Shown: one piece after another, positions 43,959-54,090 of the stretch
How positions within the stretch are numbered: position 1 is the first letter of the stretch
Layout: each line of letters begins with the position of its first letter
Origin: Sphingomonas hengshuiensis
GTDB lineage: Bacteria; Pseudomonadota; Alphaproteobacteria; Sphingomonadales; Sphingomonadaceae
Assembly (NCBI RefSeq): GCF_000935025.1
Contig: NZ_CP010836.1
Location: 868,001-932,000, forward strand
DNA: 64,000 bases
Reading direction: 5' to 3'
Translations under genes and position numbers: made by a program
Notes under the pieces: generated by a model
What the model was told of the DNA's origin: nothing
Seen by the model: only the letters and a program-made list of their open reading frames with translations
The model's database searches: none

Positions 43959-45934
43959 CAGAACGCGGCCCGAACGCCCGCGAACACGCTGCGGCGCTCG
44001 ACGGGGTAGAAGATCGCGCTGGCGGGGGTGTATTTCACCACCGCCGATATGTCGCCGACCGCCTTGTTGCCGGTCAGGTTGCGCGCATCGGCAAAGACGG
44101 TGAAGCGCTCGTCGAGCTTTGCCTGCGCGCTCAGCCCGAGCAGGACATAGCCGTCGGGTCGGAAGCTGTTGCTGTAGTCCACCCATGCCCCCTGCGGCAC
44201 ATATTCGAGGTTGGGGGAGAGGCGCAGCGCCTCGCTGCCAATCTGGAGTTCGGTGCGGAACATATGTTCGGGGATCACCGGCAGGCGGTTGTCGCCGAAC
44301 TGGGCATCGTCGCGGAAGCGGAAGTCGCTCCACTGATAGACCTGGCGCAGCTTCGCCCATTGCGCGAGTGCCAAATCGAGCCCCAGTTCGACGCCCTGAT
44401 GCCGGGTCTTGCCCGCGTTGAAGGTCGATGCGGGGATGCTGAACGACACGGTATATTGTAGCAATTCGCCCTTCAGCTCGGCGCGATAGGCGCTGAGATC
44501 GAAGTGCAGCGGGCCAAGCGTGCCGCGCGTGCCGATCTCCGCCGTCCAGGCGCGCTGCGCGTCGAGGGGGACGAAGCTCGCGACCTGCGCCAGCTCGATA
44601 AAGCCGGGAAGTTCATGGCTGCGGCTGAAATTGGCGTAGAACTGCACGTTCTTCGCGGGTTCGTACAGCACGCCCAGCTTGGGCGAGAGCTGGTCGAAGG
44701 TCTCGCGCCCGCTGACCACCGCCGGATAGCTTTGGTCCTGTCGCCGCAGCCCTGCGGTGTAAATGCCGCCTGCGATCAGCGTGAGGCCCTCTACCGGTTT
44801 CACGCGACCCTCCGCATAGGCGTCGATCGTGCGGGCGACCTGATGCGCGCGGAACGTCGGCGCGCCGCGATTGCCGTCGACATTGACGAAGCGCTTCGAA
44901 TCGACGTCGCCGAACCGCGCGGTCACGCCCGCTGTGAACCCCAGCACGCCGAAATCCTGGTCGAGCCGGGCATAGCTGCCCCAGTCGGTCGAGTTCTGGT
45001 CGACCGCCTGATAGATCGGATGGTAAAGCTTCTTGGCGTTGAGGAACACGCCGACATCGAGCCCGCCATTGCCCAGTTCGAAGCTGGTGCGGTTTTGGAC
45101 GCGGATCGAATCGATGTTGCGCTGCTGGTTGCCGACGCGGTTGCCGGTTTCGGGCTTGGTGGTGGCGACGGCATAGGTTAGCGCGCCCGACAAATCCTGC
45201 GCGATCGACTGGGCGCTGGCGTAGAAGCGCGTCTCGATGCTGTCGGTCAGCCGGATGCCGGCATTGCCGTTGAAGCGGAACGCCTTGCGCTCGCCATGGT
45301 CGCGGCCGCCGTTGGAGGTGTCGCCCGCGACCGCCAGGAACAGGTCGCCGCGTTCATCGGCATAGCCCATGCTGGCCAGCGCGCGCACCGTTTCGAAGCT
45401 GCCGCCGTCGATGCGCAGCCGCACGCCGTTCGCGGAGCGGCCCGTGGGGGTGACGCCGTTGATCGCGCCGCCCAGCGTCGACGCGCCGAAACGCAGCGCG
45501 TTGGCACCGCGGAACACCTCGATATGCTGAAGGACGCTGGGGTCGAGTTCCTGGAAGTCGCCATTGTCGTCGGCGAGGTTGATCGGCACCCCGTCCTGCA
45601 ACAGCGTCAGCCCGCGCATGTGATAGCCCCGGCTGATCCCGGAGCCCCGGATCGAGATGCGGACTTCCTGCCCGAAACGCGGCTGGAGATAGACGCCGGG
45701 GGAGAAGGCGAGCGCGTCGCGCAGCGATACCGCTGCCTTGTCGGCATAGTCATCGGCGGCGACGACATTGGCCCCGCCGGGGGTCTCGTTGACCTTCTGG
45801 ATGGCCTGCTCGACGAGTTGGCGCGCGGTTACGACGATTTCGTCGCGGTCCTCGACCGGGGCCTGCTGGGCGAAAGCGGGAAGGGCGGCGAACAGGAAGG
45901 GCGCGCTATACAGCGCGCGGACGAACGGATTCAT
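43958..45934 (-). CDS. TonB-dependent receptor, metal-uptake type
   Basis: This outer-membrane receptor of about 658 residues has a signal peptide (MNPFVRALYSAPFLFAALPA-FA), a TonB-box-like RDEIVVTARQL, a plug domain with PGVYLQPRFGQEVRISIRGS, and a long beta-barrel ending in Phe (GVRAAF). It resembles FecA/OprC-like metal or siderophore receptors. The frame is open upstream into the DUF2946-like sequence with no stop; ATG 45934 is chosen because the signal peptide starts there, with GAGGAA upstream. It is co-transcribed with the PepSY gene, and copper or iron is the likely cargo. Confidence 0.88.
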   Translation of the reverse strand: MNPFVRALYSAPFLFAALPAFAQQAPVEDRDEIVVTARQLVEQAIQKVNETPGGANVVAADDYADKAAVSLRDALAFSPGVYLQPRFGQEVRISIRGSGISRGYHMRGLTLLQDGVPINLADDNGDFQELDPSVLQHIEVFRGANALRFGASTLGGAINGVTPTGRSANGVRLRIDGGSFETVRALASMGYADERGDLFLAVAGDTSNGGRDHGERKAFRFNGNAGIRLTDSIETRFYASAQSIAQDLSGALTYAVATTKPETGNRVGNQQRNIDSIRVQNRTSFELGNGGLDVGVFLNAKKLYHPIYQAVDQNSTDWGSYARLDQDFGVLGFTAGVTARFGDVDSKRFVNVDGNRGAPTFRAHQVARTIDAYAEGRVKPVEGLTLIAGGIYTAGLRRQDQSYPAVVSGRETFDQLSPKLGVLYEPAKNVQFYANFSRSHELPGFIELAQVASFVPLDAQRAWTAEIGTRGTLGPLHFDLSAYRAELKGELLQYTVSFSIPASTFNAGKTRHQGVELGLDLALAQWAKLRQVYQWSDFRFRDDAQFGDNRLPVIPEHMFRTELQIGSEALRLSPNLEYVPQGAWVDYSNSFRPDGYVLLGLSAQAKLDERFTVFADARNLTGNKAVGDISAVVKYTPASAIFYPVERRSVFAGVRAAF

Positions 45935-46411
45935 TTGGGAGTAGTTCCTCGGCAAGACAAACGAACGGCGCGCGCGGAGGCGCGCCAGTGGCGTCAGGCG
46001 AGGAGCGGGGGCCAGTGGAAAGCGGGGCGGGGCGGCGAGGCCGCGACCGGGGACGGCGGTGAGACGCGGCAATGCGGCGACGCGATCGGGCGCAGGCGGC
46101 GGTGCGAGTTCGGCTGCCGCGACGCCGGTGACGGGCTGGGCAGCGGCGGCGAAGGCGCAGGGTTGGTGATCGGATGCGGGCGCTGGATCGGGCGCTTGCT
46201 CCTTGCCCACCGCCTTGGACAGCAAAGCCGCCGCGCGGAGCTGTACCGCGCTGCCGCTGCTGTCGCTGCACCAGTTGAACGCGATCCCGCCGGCATTCGC
46301 GACCGGCATCCACCCGGCGGGGACGAGGATGCGCAGGAGCAGCGCACACGCGACGAGCATCAGCGCGACGCGCTGCATGGCCCTGCCGCTGGTGTGAACG
46401 CCCCGAATCAT
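45935..46411 (-). CDS. DUF2946-like protein, in frame with the receptor
   Basis: Upstream of and in frame with the TonB receptor is a sequence like DUF2946 proteins. It has an N-terminal hydrophobic helix (ALMLVACALLLRILVPAGWM), the GIAFNWCSDSSGSA region with a Cys, then CAFAAAAQPV and a Pro/Ala-rich tail ending RSFVLPRNYSQ. DUF2946 genes are commonly next to TonB-receptor and PepSY genes and are linked with metal handling. Here no stop codon separates it from the receptor. Starts at 46411 or 46378 are both possible. Either this gene lost its stop or a fused precursor is made. Confidence 0.55.
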
Positions 46412-46461
46412 CGCCGCGCCTGTCTCACCCTTTTTGGCGCCCGGCAAGACGACAAAACGCC

Positions 46462-46815
46462 TCAACCGGCGACGGGCAACCGCAGCGCACCATCGGCTTC
46501 ATAGTGTAGCCCGCTATAGGCGATCACTGCGTCGAGCGGCAGCGGGCCATGGATATGCGGGAAAAGCTGTCCCCCGCGCGAGGGCTCCCACCGCACCGTA
46601 TCGCCCAGCGCGTCGAGATCGACCGCGGCAAGCCACAGGTCGTTCTGGCCCGCGAAATGCTTGTCCAGCGTTTCCTGAAGCTGGGCTGCGGTGGACAAAT
46701 GGATATAGCCATCGGCCAGATCCACGGGTGCGCCCCCGAACACCGCATCCGCCTCCAGCGCCGCCATCTGGTCGGCGGTGAGGATCTTGTACGCGGTGTT
46801 CGGGGTGTCGCTCAC
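46462..46815 (-). CDS. DUF952 family protein
   Basis: This 117-residue protein has the DUF952 pattern: AYKILTADQMAALE at the N-terminus, DGYIHLSTAAQLQETL, then DLDALGDTVRWEPSRGGQLFPHIHGPLP. It is a small cytoplasmic enzyme-like fold with conserved His residues and unknown reaction. The start is a GTG at 46815 overlapping the gyrA stop as GTGA, so it is translated together with gyrA. The physical coupling to gyrase need not mean a functional link. Confidence 0.85.
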   Translation of the reverse strand: MSDTPNTAYKILTADQMAALEADAVFGGAPVDLADGYIHLSTAAQLQETLDKHFAGQNDLWLAAVDLDALGDTVRWEPSRGGQLFPHIHGPLPLDAVIAYSGLHYEADGALRLPVAG

Positions 46816-49556
46816 TGGCCGTCCTCCGGCCCTTCGGCCAGGTCGTCCTGCGTGTCCGCATCGGGAGTCGGCGCGGCGGCGGTCGGGCCATCGGCCAGAT
46901 TGACCTCGGCCTCTTCCTCGCTCTCCTCGATCCGCGCCGCGGAGACGACGAACTCGCCCGATGCAACGCGGAAGATCGTCACGCCCTGGGTATTGCGGCC
47001 CGCGACGCGGATGTCGCCGACGGTGGTGCGGATCAGCTTGGCCTGGTTGGTCACCAGCATCAGCTCCTGCCCGCGGCTTGCGGGGAAGCTCGCGACGACC
47101 GCGCCGTTGCGGTCCGAGGTCACGATGTTGGTGATGCCCTGACCGCCGCGATTGGTCTGGCGATATTCGAACGCGGAGGTGCGCTTGCCATAGCCATTGG
47201 CCGTCACGGTGAGGATGAACTCCTCCGCCGCTTCGAATTCCGCCATGCGCTCGGGCTCGAGCGTCACTTCGCGCTCGCCTTCCTTCCACGGCGCGGCCTT
47301 CAGATAGGCTTCGCGCTCGGCAGGCGTTGCGTCGAAGCCGCGCAGCACCGACATCGAGATGACCTCGTCGCCCTCGGCCAGCCGCGCGCCGCGCACGCCG
47401 GTCGAATCGCGGCTCTGGAACTCGCGGACGTCGGTGCCGGCGAAGCGGATCGCCTTGCCCTGCTTGGTCGCGAGCAGCACGTCGTCGCCTTCGCTCAGCA
47501 GCGACACGCCGATCAGCCGGTCCTCCGACCCCTCCTCGAACCGCATCGCGATCTTGCCCGAGCTGCGGATATTGGCAAACGCATCCATCGAGTTGCGGCG
47601 CACCGAACCCTTGGCCGTCGCGAACATCACGTGCAGATTGCCCCAGCTTTCCTCATCCTCGGGCAGCGGCAGCACGGTCGAGATCGTCTCGCCATTCGCC
47701 AGCGGCAACAGGTTGATCATCGGCCGCCCGCGCGTGGCGGGGCCACCCTCTGGCAGGCGCCAGACCTTCATCCGATAGACCTTGCCCTCGGTCGAGAAGA
47801 ACAGCACCGGGGTATGCGTCGACGTGACGAAGAGGTGCGTGACCGCATCCTCTTCCTTGGTCGCCATGCCCGCGCGGCCCTTGCCGCCGCGCTTCTGCGC
47901 GCGGAACGTGTCGAGCGGCGTGCGCTTGATATAGCCTTCCATGGTCACGGTGACGACCATGTCCTCGCGCTCGATCAGGTCCTCGTCCTCGATCCCGTCG
48001 GCGGCGGCGGCGATTTCGGTGCGGCGCGGCGTCGCATAGGCGGCGCGGACCGTAGTGAGTTCCTCGCGCAGCACTTCGTACAGCTTGGCGCGATTGCCGA
48101 GGATTTCGAGCAGTTCGGCGATCGTCTCGGCGAGCTTGGCCAGTTCCTCGCCGATCTCGTCGCGGCCCAGCGCGGTGAGGCGGTGGAGGCGCAGGTCGAG
48201 GATCGCGCGGACCTGGAGGTCCGAAAGCCGATAGGTGTCGCCGGTGACTTCGGTGTCGATCGCTTCGACCAGCCGGATATAGGGCGCGATCTCGGCGATC
48301 GGCCATTCGCGCGTCAGCAACCGGTCGCGCGCGACCGCGGGGCTGGGCGACGAGCGGATGATCTTCACAACTTCGTCGAGGTTGGTCACCGCGATGACCA
48401 GGCCGAGCAAGATGTGCGCCCGGTCGCGCGCCTTCGCCAGCTCGAATTTCGAGCGCCGCGTGATGACCTCTTCGCGGAACTTGACGAACGCCTCGATGAT
48501 GTCGCGTAGGTTGAGCAGTTCGGGGCGACCGCCGCGGATCGCGAGCATGTTCGCCGGGAAGCTCGATTGCGCCGGCGTGTTCCGCCAGAGCTGGTTGAGC
48601 ACCACTTCTGGGGTCGCGTCGCGCTTCAGGTCGATGACGATGCGCACGCCTTCGCGGCTCGATTCGTCGCGAATGTCGCTGACGCCCTCGATCCGCTTTT
48701 CCTTGGCGGCCTCGGCGATCTTCTCGACGAGTGCGTTCTTGCCCTGCTGGTACGGGATTTCGGTGAGCACGATCGAACGGCGCTCGCCGCGCTGCTCGGT
48801 GATGTAGCGGCTGCGGACCATGATCGATCCGCGCCCGGTCTGGTACGCCGAGCGGCAGCCCGAGCGACCGAGGATGATCGCGCCGGTCGGGAAGTCGGGG
48901 CCGGGGACGATCTCCATCAGCTCTTCGAGCGTGACAGCGCCGTTGTCGATATACGCCAGGCAAGCGTCGATCACTTCGCCCAAATTGTGCGGCGGAATGT
49001 TGGTCGCCATGCCGACCGCGATGCCGCCGGCGCCGTTGACCAGCAGATTGGGGAAGCGCGCGGGCAGGACGGTGGGCTCGCTTTCGGAGCCGTCATAATT
49101 GTCCTGGAAGTCGACCGTGTCCTTGTCGATATCGTCGAGCAGCGCCGATGCGACGCGCGCCAGGCGCGCTTCGGTATAGCGCATCGCGGCGGGCGGATCG
49201 GGGTCCATCGAACCGAAGTTCCCCTGACCGTCGATCAGCGGCACGCGCATCGCCCAATCCTGGGCCATGCGCGCCATCGCGTCATAGATCGAGCTGTCGC
49301 CGTGCGGATGGTATTTACCCATCACGTCACCGACGAGGCGGGCCGATTTGCGATAGGCGCGACCGGCGACATAGCCGCCTTCCTGCGCGGCATAGAGGAT
49401 GCGGCGATGGACCGGCTTCAAGCCATCGCGAACGTCAGGGAGCGCGCGCGCCACGATCACGCTCATCGCGTAATCGAGGTACGAGGTCTTCATCTCGTCG
49501 ACGATCGAGACGGGCGTAATGTCGGATCGGTCCGCGAGGACGGTCTCGTCGGTCAA
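46812..49556 (-). CDS. gyrA: DNA gyrase subunit A
   Basis: GyrA (914 residues) is the DNA-breaking subunit of gyrase. It includes the winged-helix segment with [14 protein letters not shown], the active-site Tyr in [18 protein letters not shown], and the C-terminal DNA-wrapping domain with the GyrA box QKRGGKG. Quinolone-resistance positions corresponding to E. coli Ser83 and Asp87 are Ser and Asp, the susceptible state. The C-terminus has an acidic tail. The first codon is TTG 49556, with a second possible start at [11 protein letters not shown]. It is followed by the DUF952 gene. Confidence 0.97.
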   Translation of the reverse strand: MTDETVLADRSDITPVSIVDEMKTSYLDYAMSVIVARALPDVRDGLKPVHRRILYAAQEGGYVAGRAYRKSARLVGDVMGKYHPHGDSSIYDAMARMAQDWAMRVPLIDGQGNFGSMDPDPPAAMRYTEARLARVASALLDDIDKDTVDFQDNYDGSESEPTVLPARFPNLLVNGAGGIAVGMATNIPPHNLGEVIDACLAYIDNGAVTLEELMEIVPGPDFPTGAIILGRSGCRSAYQTGRGSIMVRSRYITEQRGERRSIVLTEIPYQQGKNALVEKIAEAAKEKRIEGVSDIRDESSREGVRIVIDLKRDATPEVVLNQLWRNTPAQSSFPANMLAIRGGRPELLNLRDIIEAFVKFREEVITRRSKFELAKARDRAHILLGLVIAVTNLDEVVKIIRSSPSPAVARDRLLTREWPIAEIAPYIRLVEAIDTEVTGDTYRLSDLQVRAILDLRLHRLTALGRDEIGEELAKLAETIAELLEILGNRAKLYEVLREELTTVRAAYATPRRTEIAAAADGIEDEDLIEREDMVVTVTMEGYIKRTPLDTFRAQKRGGKGRAGMATKEEDAVTHLFVTSTHTPVLFFSTEGKVYRMKVWRLPEGGPATRGRPMINLLPLANGETISTVLPLPEDEESWGNLHVMFATAKGSVRRNSMDAFANIRSSGKIAMRFEEGSEDRLIGVSLLSEGDDVLLATKQGKAIRFAGTDVREFQSRDSTGVRGARLAEGDEVISMSVLRGFDATPAEREAYLKAAPWKEGEREVTLEPERMAEFEAAEEFILTVTANGYGKRTSAFEYRQTNRGGQGITNIVTSDRNGAVVASFPASRGQELMLVTNQAKLIRTTVGDIRVAGRNTQGVTIFRVASGEFVVSAARIEESEEEAEVNLADGPTAAAPTPDADTQDDLAEGPEDGQ

Positions 49557-49963
49557 AGGTTCATGTTTCCAGAATTGTTACGAGTGGGAGACTGCTCTAG
49601 CGACCCCGATAGCACCTGCCAACCCCGCGCGCCCGCGCGTGCGTGGGCGCGCGTGCGAGGACAAACAGAGCCGCGATGCCAAAGCCCCGTCGCGCCGCAG
49701 GCTGTGGCGAGGGCGATCGCGGCATGGGTCCGCCGCGGGCGCTCAGCATCGAATTATTTCTCCCCCGTTTTGCCGTAGCTTTAGCCCGCCGCATCCGGCA
49801 AATGCCAGCGGCTTGCGCACGCAACCAAATCGGGCCCGAACCATTCAAACGGCGTTCATTTGGCGGTTGGCATGCGCTCGACGATACGTCCGCTTGTATG
49901 GCACGAGAGGGCCAATTAGAGGGGCGACCGATCCGTCCGCCGTTCCCACGAGGAGAGTAGTAC
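49557..49963. other. Intergenic region with gyrA leader hairpin
   Basis: These 407 bases lie between divergent genes and contain no convincing gene. A perfect 8-bp stem (gcgcgccc/gggcgcgc) at 49627-49634 and 49645-49652 lies about 70 nt upstream of gyrA and may be part of its 5' leader. The rest presumably holds the promoters of gyrA and of the next gene. Confidence 0.4.
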
Positions 49964-51238
49964 ATGACGTTCGTTTCGAAGCTCGCGATGGCCGCCGTGC
50001 TGACGCTGGGGACCGGCGCGCTGAGCACGGTGCCCGCCAGCGCGCAGAAAGCCGATAAAAAGGCTGCCAACGCGACCCCCGAGTTGAAGGTGAGCGAGGA
50101 GTTCCGCAAGGCTGCCGCCGCTGCCGAGACTGCGATCAAGGCGAAGGACGTCGCGACTGCCGAGCCGCAGATCGTCGCCGCGGAGGCCGCATCCAAGAAT
50201 GACGACGAGCGCTATTATGCGGCGTGGCTCCGGTTGCAGCTCGAACTGCAGCGCAAGGACGAAGCCGGCCAGATGAAGGCGCTCCAGGCGCTGTGGACCA
50301 ATCCCAAGACCCCGGCCGATCGCGCGCCGCTCTATGGCTCGGTGTATAACTTCATGGCCGGTTCGCGCGCAGCGGCCGACAAGAAGCATGCCGAAGCGAT
50401 CGCGTTCCTGCTCAAGGCCCGCGAACTGGGTTCGAAGGAAGCCGATCTTCCGGTGATGCTCGCCAATTCCTATTCGGCAAGCGGCAACCAGCCCGCGGCG
50501 ATCGCCGAAGTCGAGACGGCGATCGCGCAGAGCAAGGCAGCCGGTCGCAAGCCTCCGGTCGATTGGTACAAGTTCGCGATCCCGCGGGTGAACCAGTCCG
50601 GCGATCGCGCCAAGATGGCCGATTGGCTGACGCGCTTCATCCAGGAATATCCGACCGTGCCGAACTGGCGCTGGGCGATCCAGGTGTTCCGCCAGGGCAC
50701 GCCGGCGGGTGGCAGCGAGAAGGTCGAGAAGCTCGACCTGTATCGCCTGATGCGCGCGACCAACGCGCTGGCCGATCGCGGCGACTATGCGGACTATGCG
50801 TTCCAGGCGCAGCAGTCCGGGCTTCCCTGGGAAGCCGTGGCGGCGATCGACGAGGGTCGCAAGAGCGGCAAGATTCCGGCGGGCGACGCCGATACCGGGC
50901 GCACCTACACTGCGTCGCAGGCCGCAGTGAAGGCCGAAGGGTCGCTCGACACGCTCGCCAAGCAGGCGGCGGCGGCCAAGACCGGCGCGCCCGCGTCGCA
51001 GACGGCGGACGCGTTCCTCGCGGCGGGCAATTATGCCCGCGCGCTTGAACTCTACGACCTGTCGCTGACCAAGGGCGGCGTCAATGCGGACGAAGTCAAT
51101 CTGCATCGCGGCATCGCGCTCCACGCGCTGACCCGCAAGGACGAGGCGCGCACGGCGTTCCAGCAGGTCAAGAGCGGCCCCTATTCGAACCTGTCGCTGC
51201 TGTGGCTGGCTTCGATCGACTTCCCGCCGCTCGCTTGA
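49964..51238 (+). CDS. Secreted helical-repeat (TPR-like) protein
   Basis: This 424-residue protein begins with a signal peptide (MTFVSKLAMAAVLTLGTGAL...ASAQ). The mature part is alanine-rich and helical, with repeats reminiscent of TPR units (AEAIAFLLKARELG, ARALELYDLSLTKGG, EVNLHRGIALHALTRKDEAR). The protein is probably periplasmic. Its start is supported by GGAG before ATG 49964. I recognise no specific family, so a scaffold or envelope role is only a guess. It is not in an operon: gyrA is divergent and the Lrp gene convergent. Confidence 0.75.
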   Translation: MTFVSKLAMAAVLTLGTGALSTVPASAQKADKKAANATPELKVSEEFRKAAAAAETAIKAKDVATAEPQIVAAEAASKNDDERYYAAWLRLQLELQRKDEAGQMKALQALWTNPKTPADRAPLYGSVYNFMAGSRAAADKKHAEAIAFLLKARELGSKEADLPVMLANSYSASGNQPAAIAEVETAIAQSKAAGRKPPVDWYKFAIPRVNQSGDRAKMADWLTRFIQEYPTVPNWRWAIQVFRQGTPAGGSEKVEKLDLYRLMRATNALADRGDYADYAFQAQQSGLPWEAVAAIDEGRKSGKIPAGDADTGRTYTASQAAVKAEGSLDTLAKQAAAAKTGAPASQTADAFLAAGNYARALELYDLSLTKGGVNADEVNLHRGIALHALTRKDEARTAFQQVKSGPYSNLSLLWLASIDFPPLA

Positions 51239-51268
51239 GCCGGCGGTCGATCCTGAACGACTATGGGG

Positions 51269-51294
51269 AGGGGCGGTCCCGCGGGGCCGCCCCT
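51269..51294. terminator. Bidirectional terminator hairpin
   Basis: An 11-bp inverted repeat with one mismatch (aggggcggtcc/gggccgcccct) lies between the convergent repeat-protein and Lrp genes, ending 2 nt before the Lrp stop codon. Position and stability suggest termination for both strands. Confidence 0.55.
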
Positions 51295-51296
51295 TC

Positions 51297-51764
51297 TCAC
51301 ATCTCCGGAACGGGCACGCCAGGAAGCGCCTTCGACGTGCGAATCGTCAGCGACGTCTTGACGTGCTCGACATTCGGCGCGGTGGTCAGCTTCGTCGTCA
51401 GGATCTGCTGGAAGCTCTGGAGGTCGGGGGCGACGATCTTGAGGATGAAGTCGATCTCGCCGTTGAGCATATGGCATTCGCGCACTTCCGGAATCGTCGC
51501 GACCAGCGCCTCGAACGCGCGCAGGTCGCTTTCGGCCTGGCTCTTGAGGCTGACCATCGCAAAGACCGTCAGGTTATACCCCAGCGCGCCCGGATCGAGC
51601 GCGGCGTGATAGCCGTTGATCGCCCCCTGCAGTTCCAGCGCGCGCACGCGCCGCAGGCAGGGCGGTGCCGTCAATCCCACGCGTTCCGCCAGTTCGACAT
51701 TGGTCATCCGGCCATTGTCCTGGAGGAGCCCCAGGATTCGCACGTCGATGTCGTCGAAGCGCAT
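51297..51764 (-). CDS. Lrp/AsnC-family transcriptional regulator
   Basis: This 155-residue protein has an N-terminal HTH (DDIDVRILGLLQDNGRMTNV and then ELAERVGL) and a C-terminal AsnC/RAM ligand-binding domain (YNLTVFAMVSLKS, VRECHMLNGEIDFILKI). Such regulators respond to amino acids or similar effectors. ATG 51764 is chosen over ATG 51773 because GGAG lies too close to the latter. It ends at a terminator shared with the repeat-protein gene. Targets are unknown; divergent neighbours are the histidine-kinase-like gene and its own promoter. Confidence 0.9.
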   Translation of the reverse strand: MRFDDIDVRILGLLQDNGRMTNVELAERVGLTAPPCLRRVRALELQGAINGYHAALDPGALGYNLTVFAMVSLKSQAESDLRAFEALVATIPEVRECHMLNGEIDFILKIVAPDLQSFQQILTTKLTTAPNVEHVKTSLTIRTSKALPGVPVPEM

Positions 51765-51948
51765 TTTTTCCATATCTCCGCGTTGCGTTCGTTGCTTGGA
51801 CCCCCGCGTAACTATAAGATTATTACATCGCAACGCAATTGTCCCACATTGCGACGTATCGAAATGAACGGTTCCCTGACCATGACCCCGCGCGTTAAGA
51901 AATCCTTGCGGCGCAGCTTCCTGTGCCGGTTGGACGGGTAGGCAGCGT

Positions 51949-54087
51949 TTGCGTTTCGACGACACTCTGGAGACGGTTCTCGCTGCCGATATGGACACGC
52001 CCTATGGCGTCCAGTCGCTGTGGCGGCAGCTCGTCGACCTGATCGGTCGCCGCCGCGTCGCCCCCGACGCACGCGCCATGGCGAAGCTCCAGGCGATTCG
52101 CGATCAGGTTCCGGCGCCGATTCGCGCCGCGAGCGCCCGCGCGCTCGAATTCGCGCAGCCGCCGGCGCCGCTCGTTCGGCTGTTCGCGCTCGACACGCTG
52201 GCGATTGCGATTCCGGTGCTGCGGAGCGCGGTGCTGACCTCGTCCGAATGGATCCACCTGCTTCCCGAATTGTCGCCGCCGGCGCGCACCGTGTTGCGCA
52301 ACCGCCGCGACCTGGGCCCGGTGGTGAAGCGCGCGCTCGAAAGCTTCGGCAAATATGATTTCGTGCTCCCCGACGCGACGGGGGGCGAGGCGGAGCAACG
52401 CGTCGAGGCGCCGGTCGCGAGCGACCTGGCAGAGGCCGTGCAGTCCGAACCGGTCGCTGCGTCGGCGCCCCTGGCCGATGTTGCGGAGGATGGCGCGGAC
52501 GTCCCCGAGCCGGAAGTCGTTGCGCACGAACAACCGCTGGAAACTCCGGCGCCCGCGGTGCAGGCTCCCGAAAACGAGCCCGAGATGTTGCCGGTCGCAG
52601 ACGAGGAGCCCGGGGTGCCGCCGGACGCCGTATTGGCCGATGCGAGCGCCGCTAGCGAGCCGGAGGCCGATGCCGTAGCGGTCGCCCCCGACGAGGATTA
52701 TTCCTTCGTCGCGCTCGCAACGGGCGTCCCCACGCCGCTGCCGGCCAAGGTGCCGGCGGAGGACGAAATCATGGCCGCCCCGGTCCAATCCGGGACAGTC
52801 GGGGCAGAGGCCGTTGGCGAGCCCGTTGCGGAGGGTCCGGTCGAGCCGCAGACCGAACCCATGAGCGAGTTCGAGACCCTTGTCGCCCAGACGCCGGCCG
52901 AGGCTGCCGAGGATGCCGAATTAGACGTCGGACCCCTGCAGTTCGATTCGATGCCCGAAGCCAATGCAGAGGGCACGTTCGAGATTGCCGAGGTCGTGGC
53001 GCGGATCGACGCGTTCTGGCGCCACCGCGAAGAGAAGGGGCCGCCGCCGCCCCGTCCGCCGCGCGCCGGCGATGCCTTCCGGTTCGAAACCGATGCGAAG
53101 GGGGTGATCCGCTGGGTCGAGGGCGTGAGCCGCGCGCCAGTCGTCGGGCTCAGCCTCGACGTCCAGGGGCCACCTGCCGGCTCGCGCGTCGATGGCGCCG
53201 CAACCGGCGCATTCCGACGCCGTGCCGCGTTCGCCACGGCGCGGCTGGTGATCGAAGGCGAGTCGGACGCCTCGGGCGACTGGCTGATTTCGGGCGTACC
53301 GGCATTCGATCCCGCAAATGGTCGCTTCACCGGCTATCGCGGCACGGCGCGGCGCCCGCGCGTCGATGAGCGTGCCGAGCCGCTGCGCGCGGCGCCCGAC
53401 GAATCCTCCGCCGATTCGCTGCGCCAGCTCGTCCACGAACTGCGCACCCCGACCAATGCGATCGCCGGCTTTGCCGAGATGATCGAGACGCAGATGCTGG
53501 GGCCGGTATCCGATCCCTATCGCGAGCGCGCCAACGTGATCCGCGCCCAGGCGCGCGACTTGCTCGGCGCGATCGACGACCTCGATCTCGCGGCGCGGAT
53601 CGACAGCGCGGCGCTTTCGCTGGTGCCCGGCCTGCTGACGCTCCGGCCGCTGCTCGCGGGGATCGCCGACGACCTCGCGCCGCTCAGCGAGATTCGCGGC
53701 TCGGTGATCGCGCTGCCGATCGACGATCTCGCGGTGATCGGCGATCGCCGTGCCGTCGAGCGGCTGCTCGCCCGGCTGCTGGCGACGCTGGTGTCGGCAA
53801 GCGGGGCCGGCGAGCGGATCGGCATCCATGTCGCGCCGGAGGCGGACGACATCGTCGCGATCACGATCGACCGGCCCAAGGCGCTGGCCGATTATCCGGG
53901 CGATTCGGTGCTCGGGATCGACGACGAGCATGAGGATGCGACGTTGCTGGGCACCGGCTTTGCCTTGCGGCTGGCGCGCAACCTGGCACGCGAACTGGGC
54001 GGGAGCCTGGCGATCGCCGCCGACAGCTTGACTTTGCGCCTTCCCGCCGCCGTAAACAGGGCCATGGGACAGGCCAATCTGAGCTGA
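51949..54087 (+). CDS. Histidine-kinase-like protein with degenerate ATPase domain
   Basis: This 712-residue protein has no membrane helix. A long N-terminal part (~1-330) is rich in Glu, Ala, Val and Pro and looks disordered in its second half. A PAS-like segment follows (~385-480), then an HisKA-like H-box, LVHELRTPTNAI, with His496. The ATPase region keeps a G2-like GTGFALRLARNLARELGG, but the N-box Asn is replaced (LLARLLATLV) and the DxGxG loop is missing, so ATP binding is doubtful. TTG 51949 is the predicted start, with a later ATG at 51991. It precedes the deacetylase gene by 3 nt and may regulate polysaccharide or envelope functions. Confidence 0.72.
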   Translation: MRFDDTLETVLAADMDTPYGVQSLWRQLVDLIGRRRVAPDARAMAKLQAIRDQVPAPIRAASARALEFAQPPAPLVRLFALDTLAIAIPVLRSAVLTSSEWIHLLPELSPPARTVLRNRRDLGPVVKRALESFGKYDFVLPDATGGEAEQRVEAPVASDLAEAVQSEPVAASAPLADVAEDGADVPEPEVVAHEQPLETPAPAVQAPENEPEMLPVADEEPGVPPDAVLADASAASEPEADAVAVAPDEDYSFVALATGVPTPLPAKVPAEDEIMAAPVQSGTVGAEAVGEPVAEGPVEPQTEPMSEFETLVAQTPAEAAEDAELDVGPLQFDSMPEANAEGTFEIAEVVARIDAFWRHREEKGPPPPRPPRAGDAFRFETDAKGVIRWVEGVSRAPVVGLSLDVQGPPAGSRVDGAATGAFRRRAAFATARLVIEGESDASGDWLISGVPAFDPANGRFTGYRGTARRPRVDERAEPLRAAPDESSADSLRQLVHELRTPTNAIAGFAEMIETQMLGPVSDPYRERANVIRAQARDLLGAIDDLDLAARIDSAALSLVPGLLTLRPLLAGIADDLAPLSEIRGSVIALPIDDLAVIGDRRAVERLLARLLATLVSASGAGERIGIHVAPEADDIVAITIDRPKALADYPGDSVLGIDDEHEDATLLGTGFALRLARNLARELGGSLAIAADSLTLRLPAAVNRAMGQANLS

Positions 54088-54090
54088 GGC

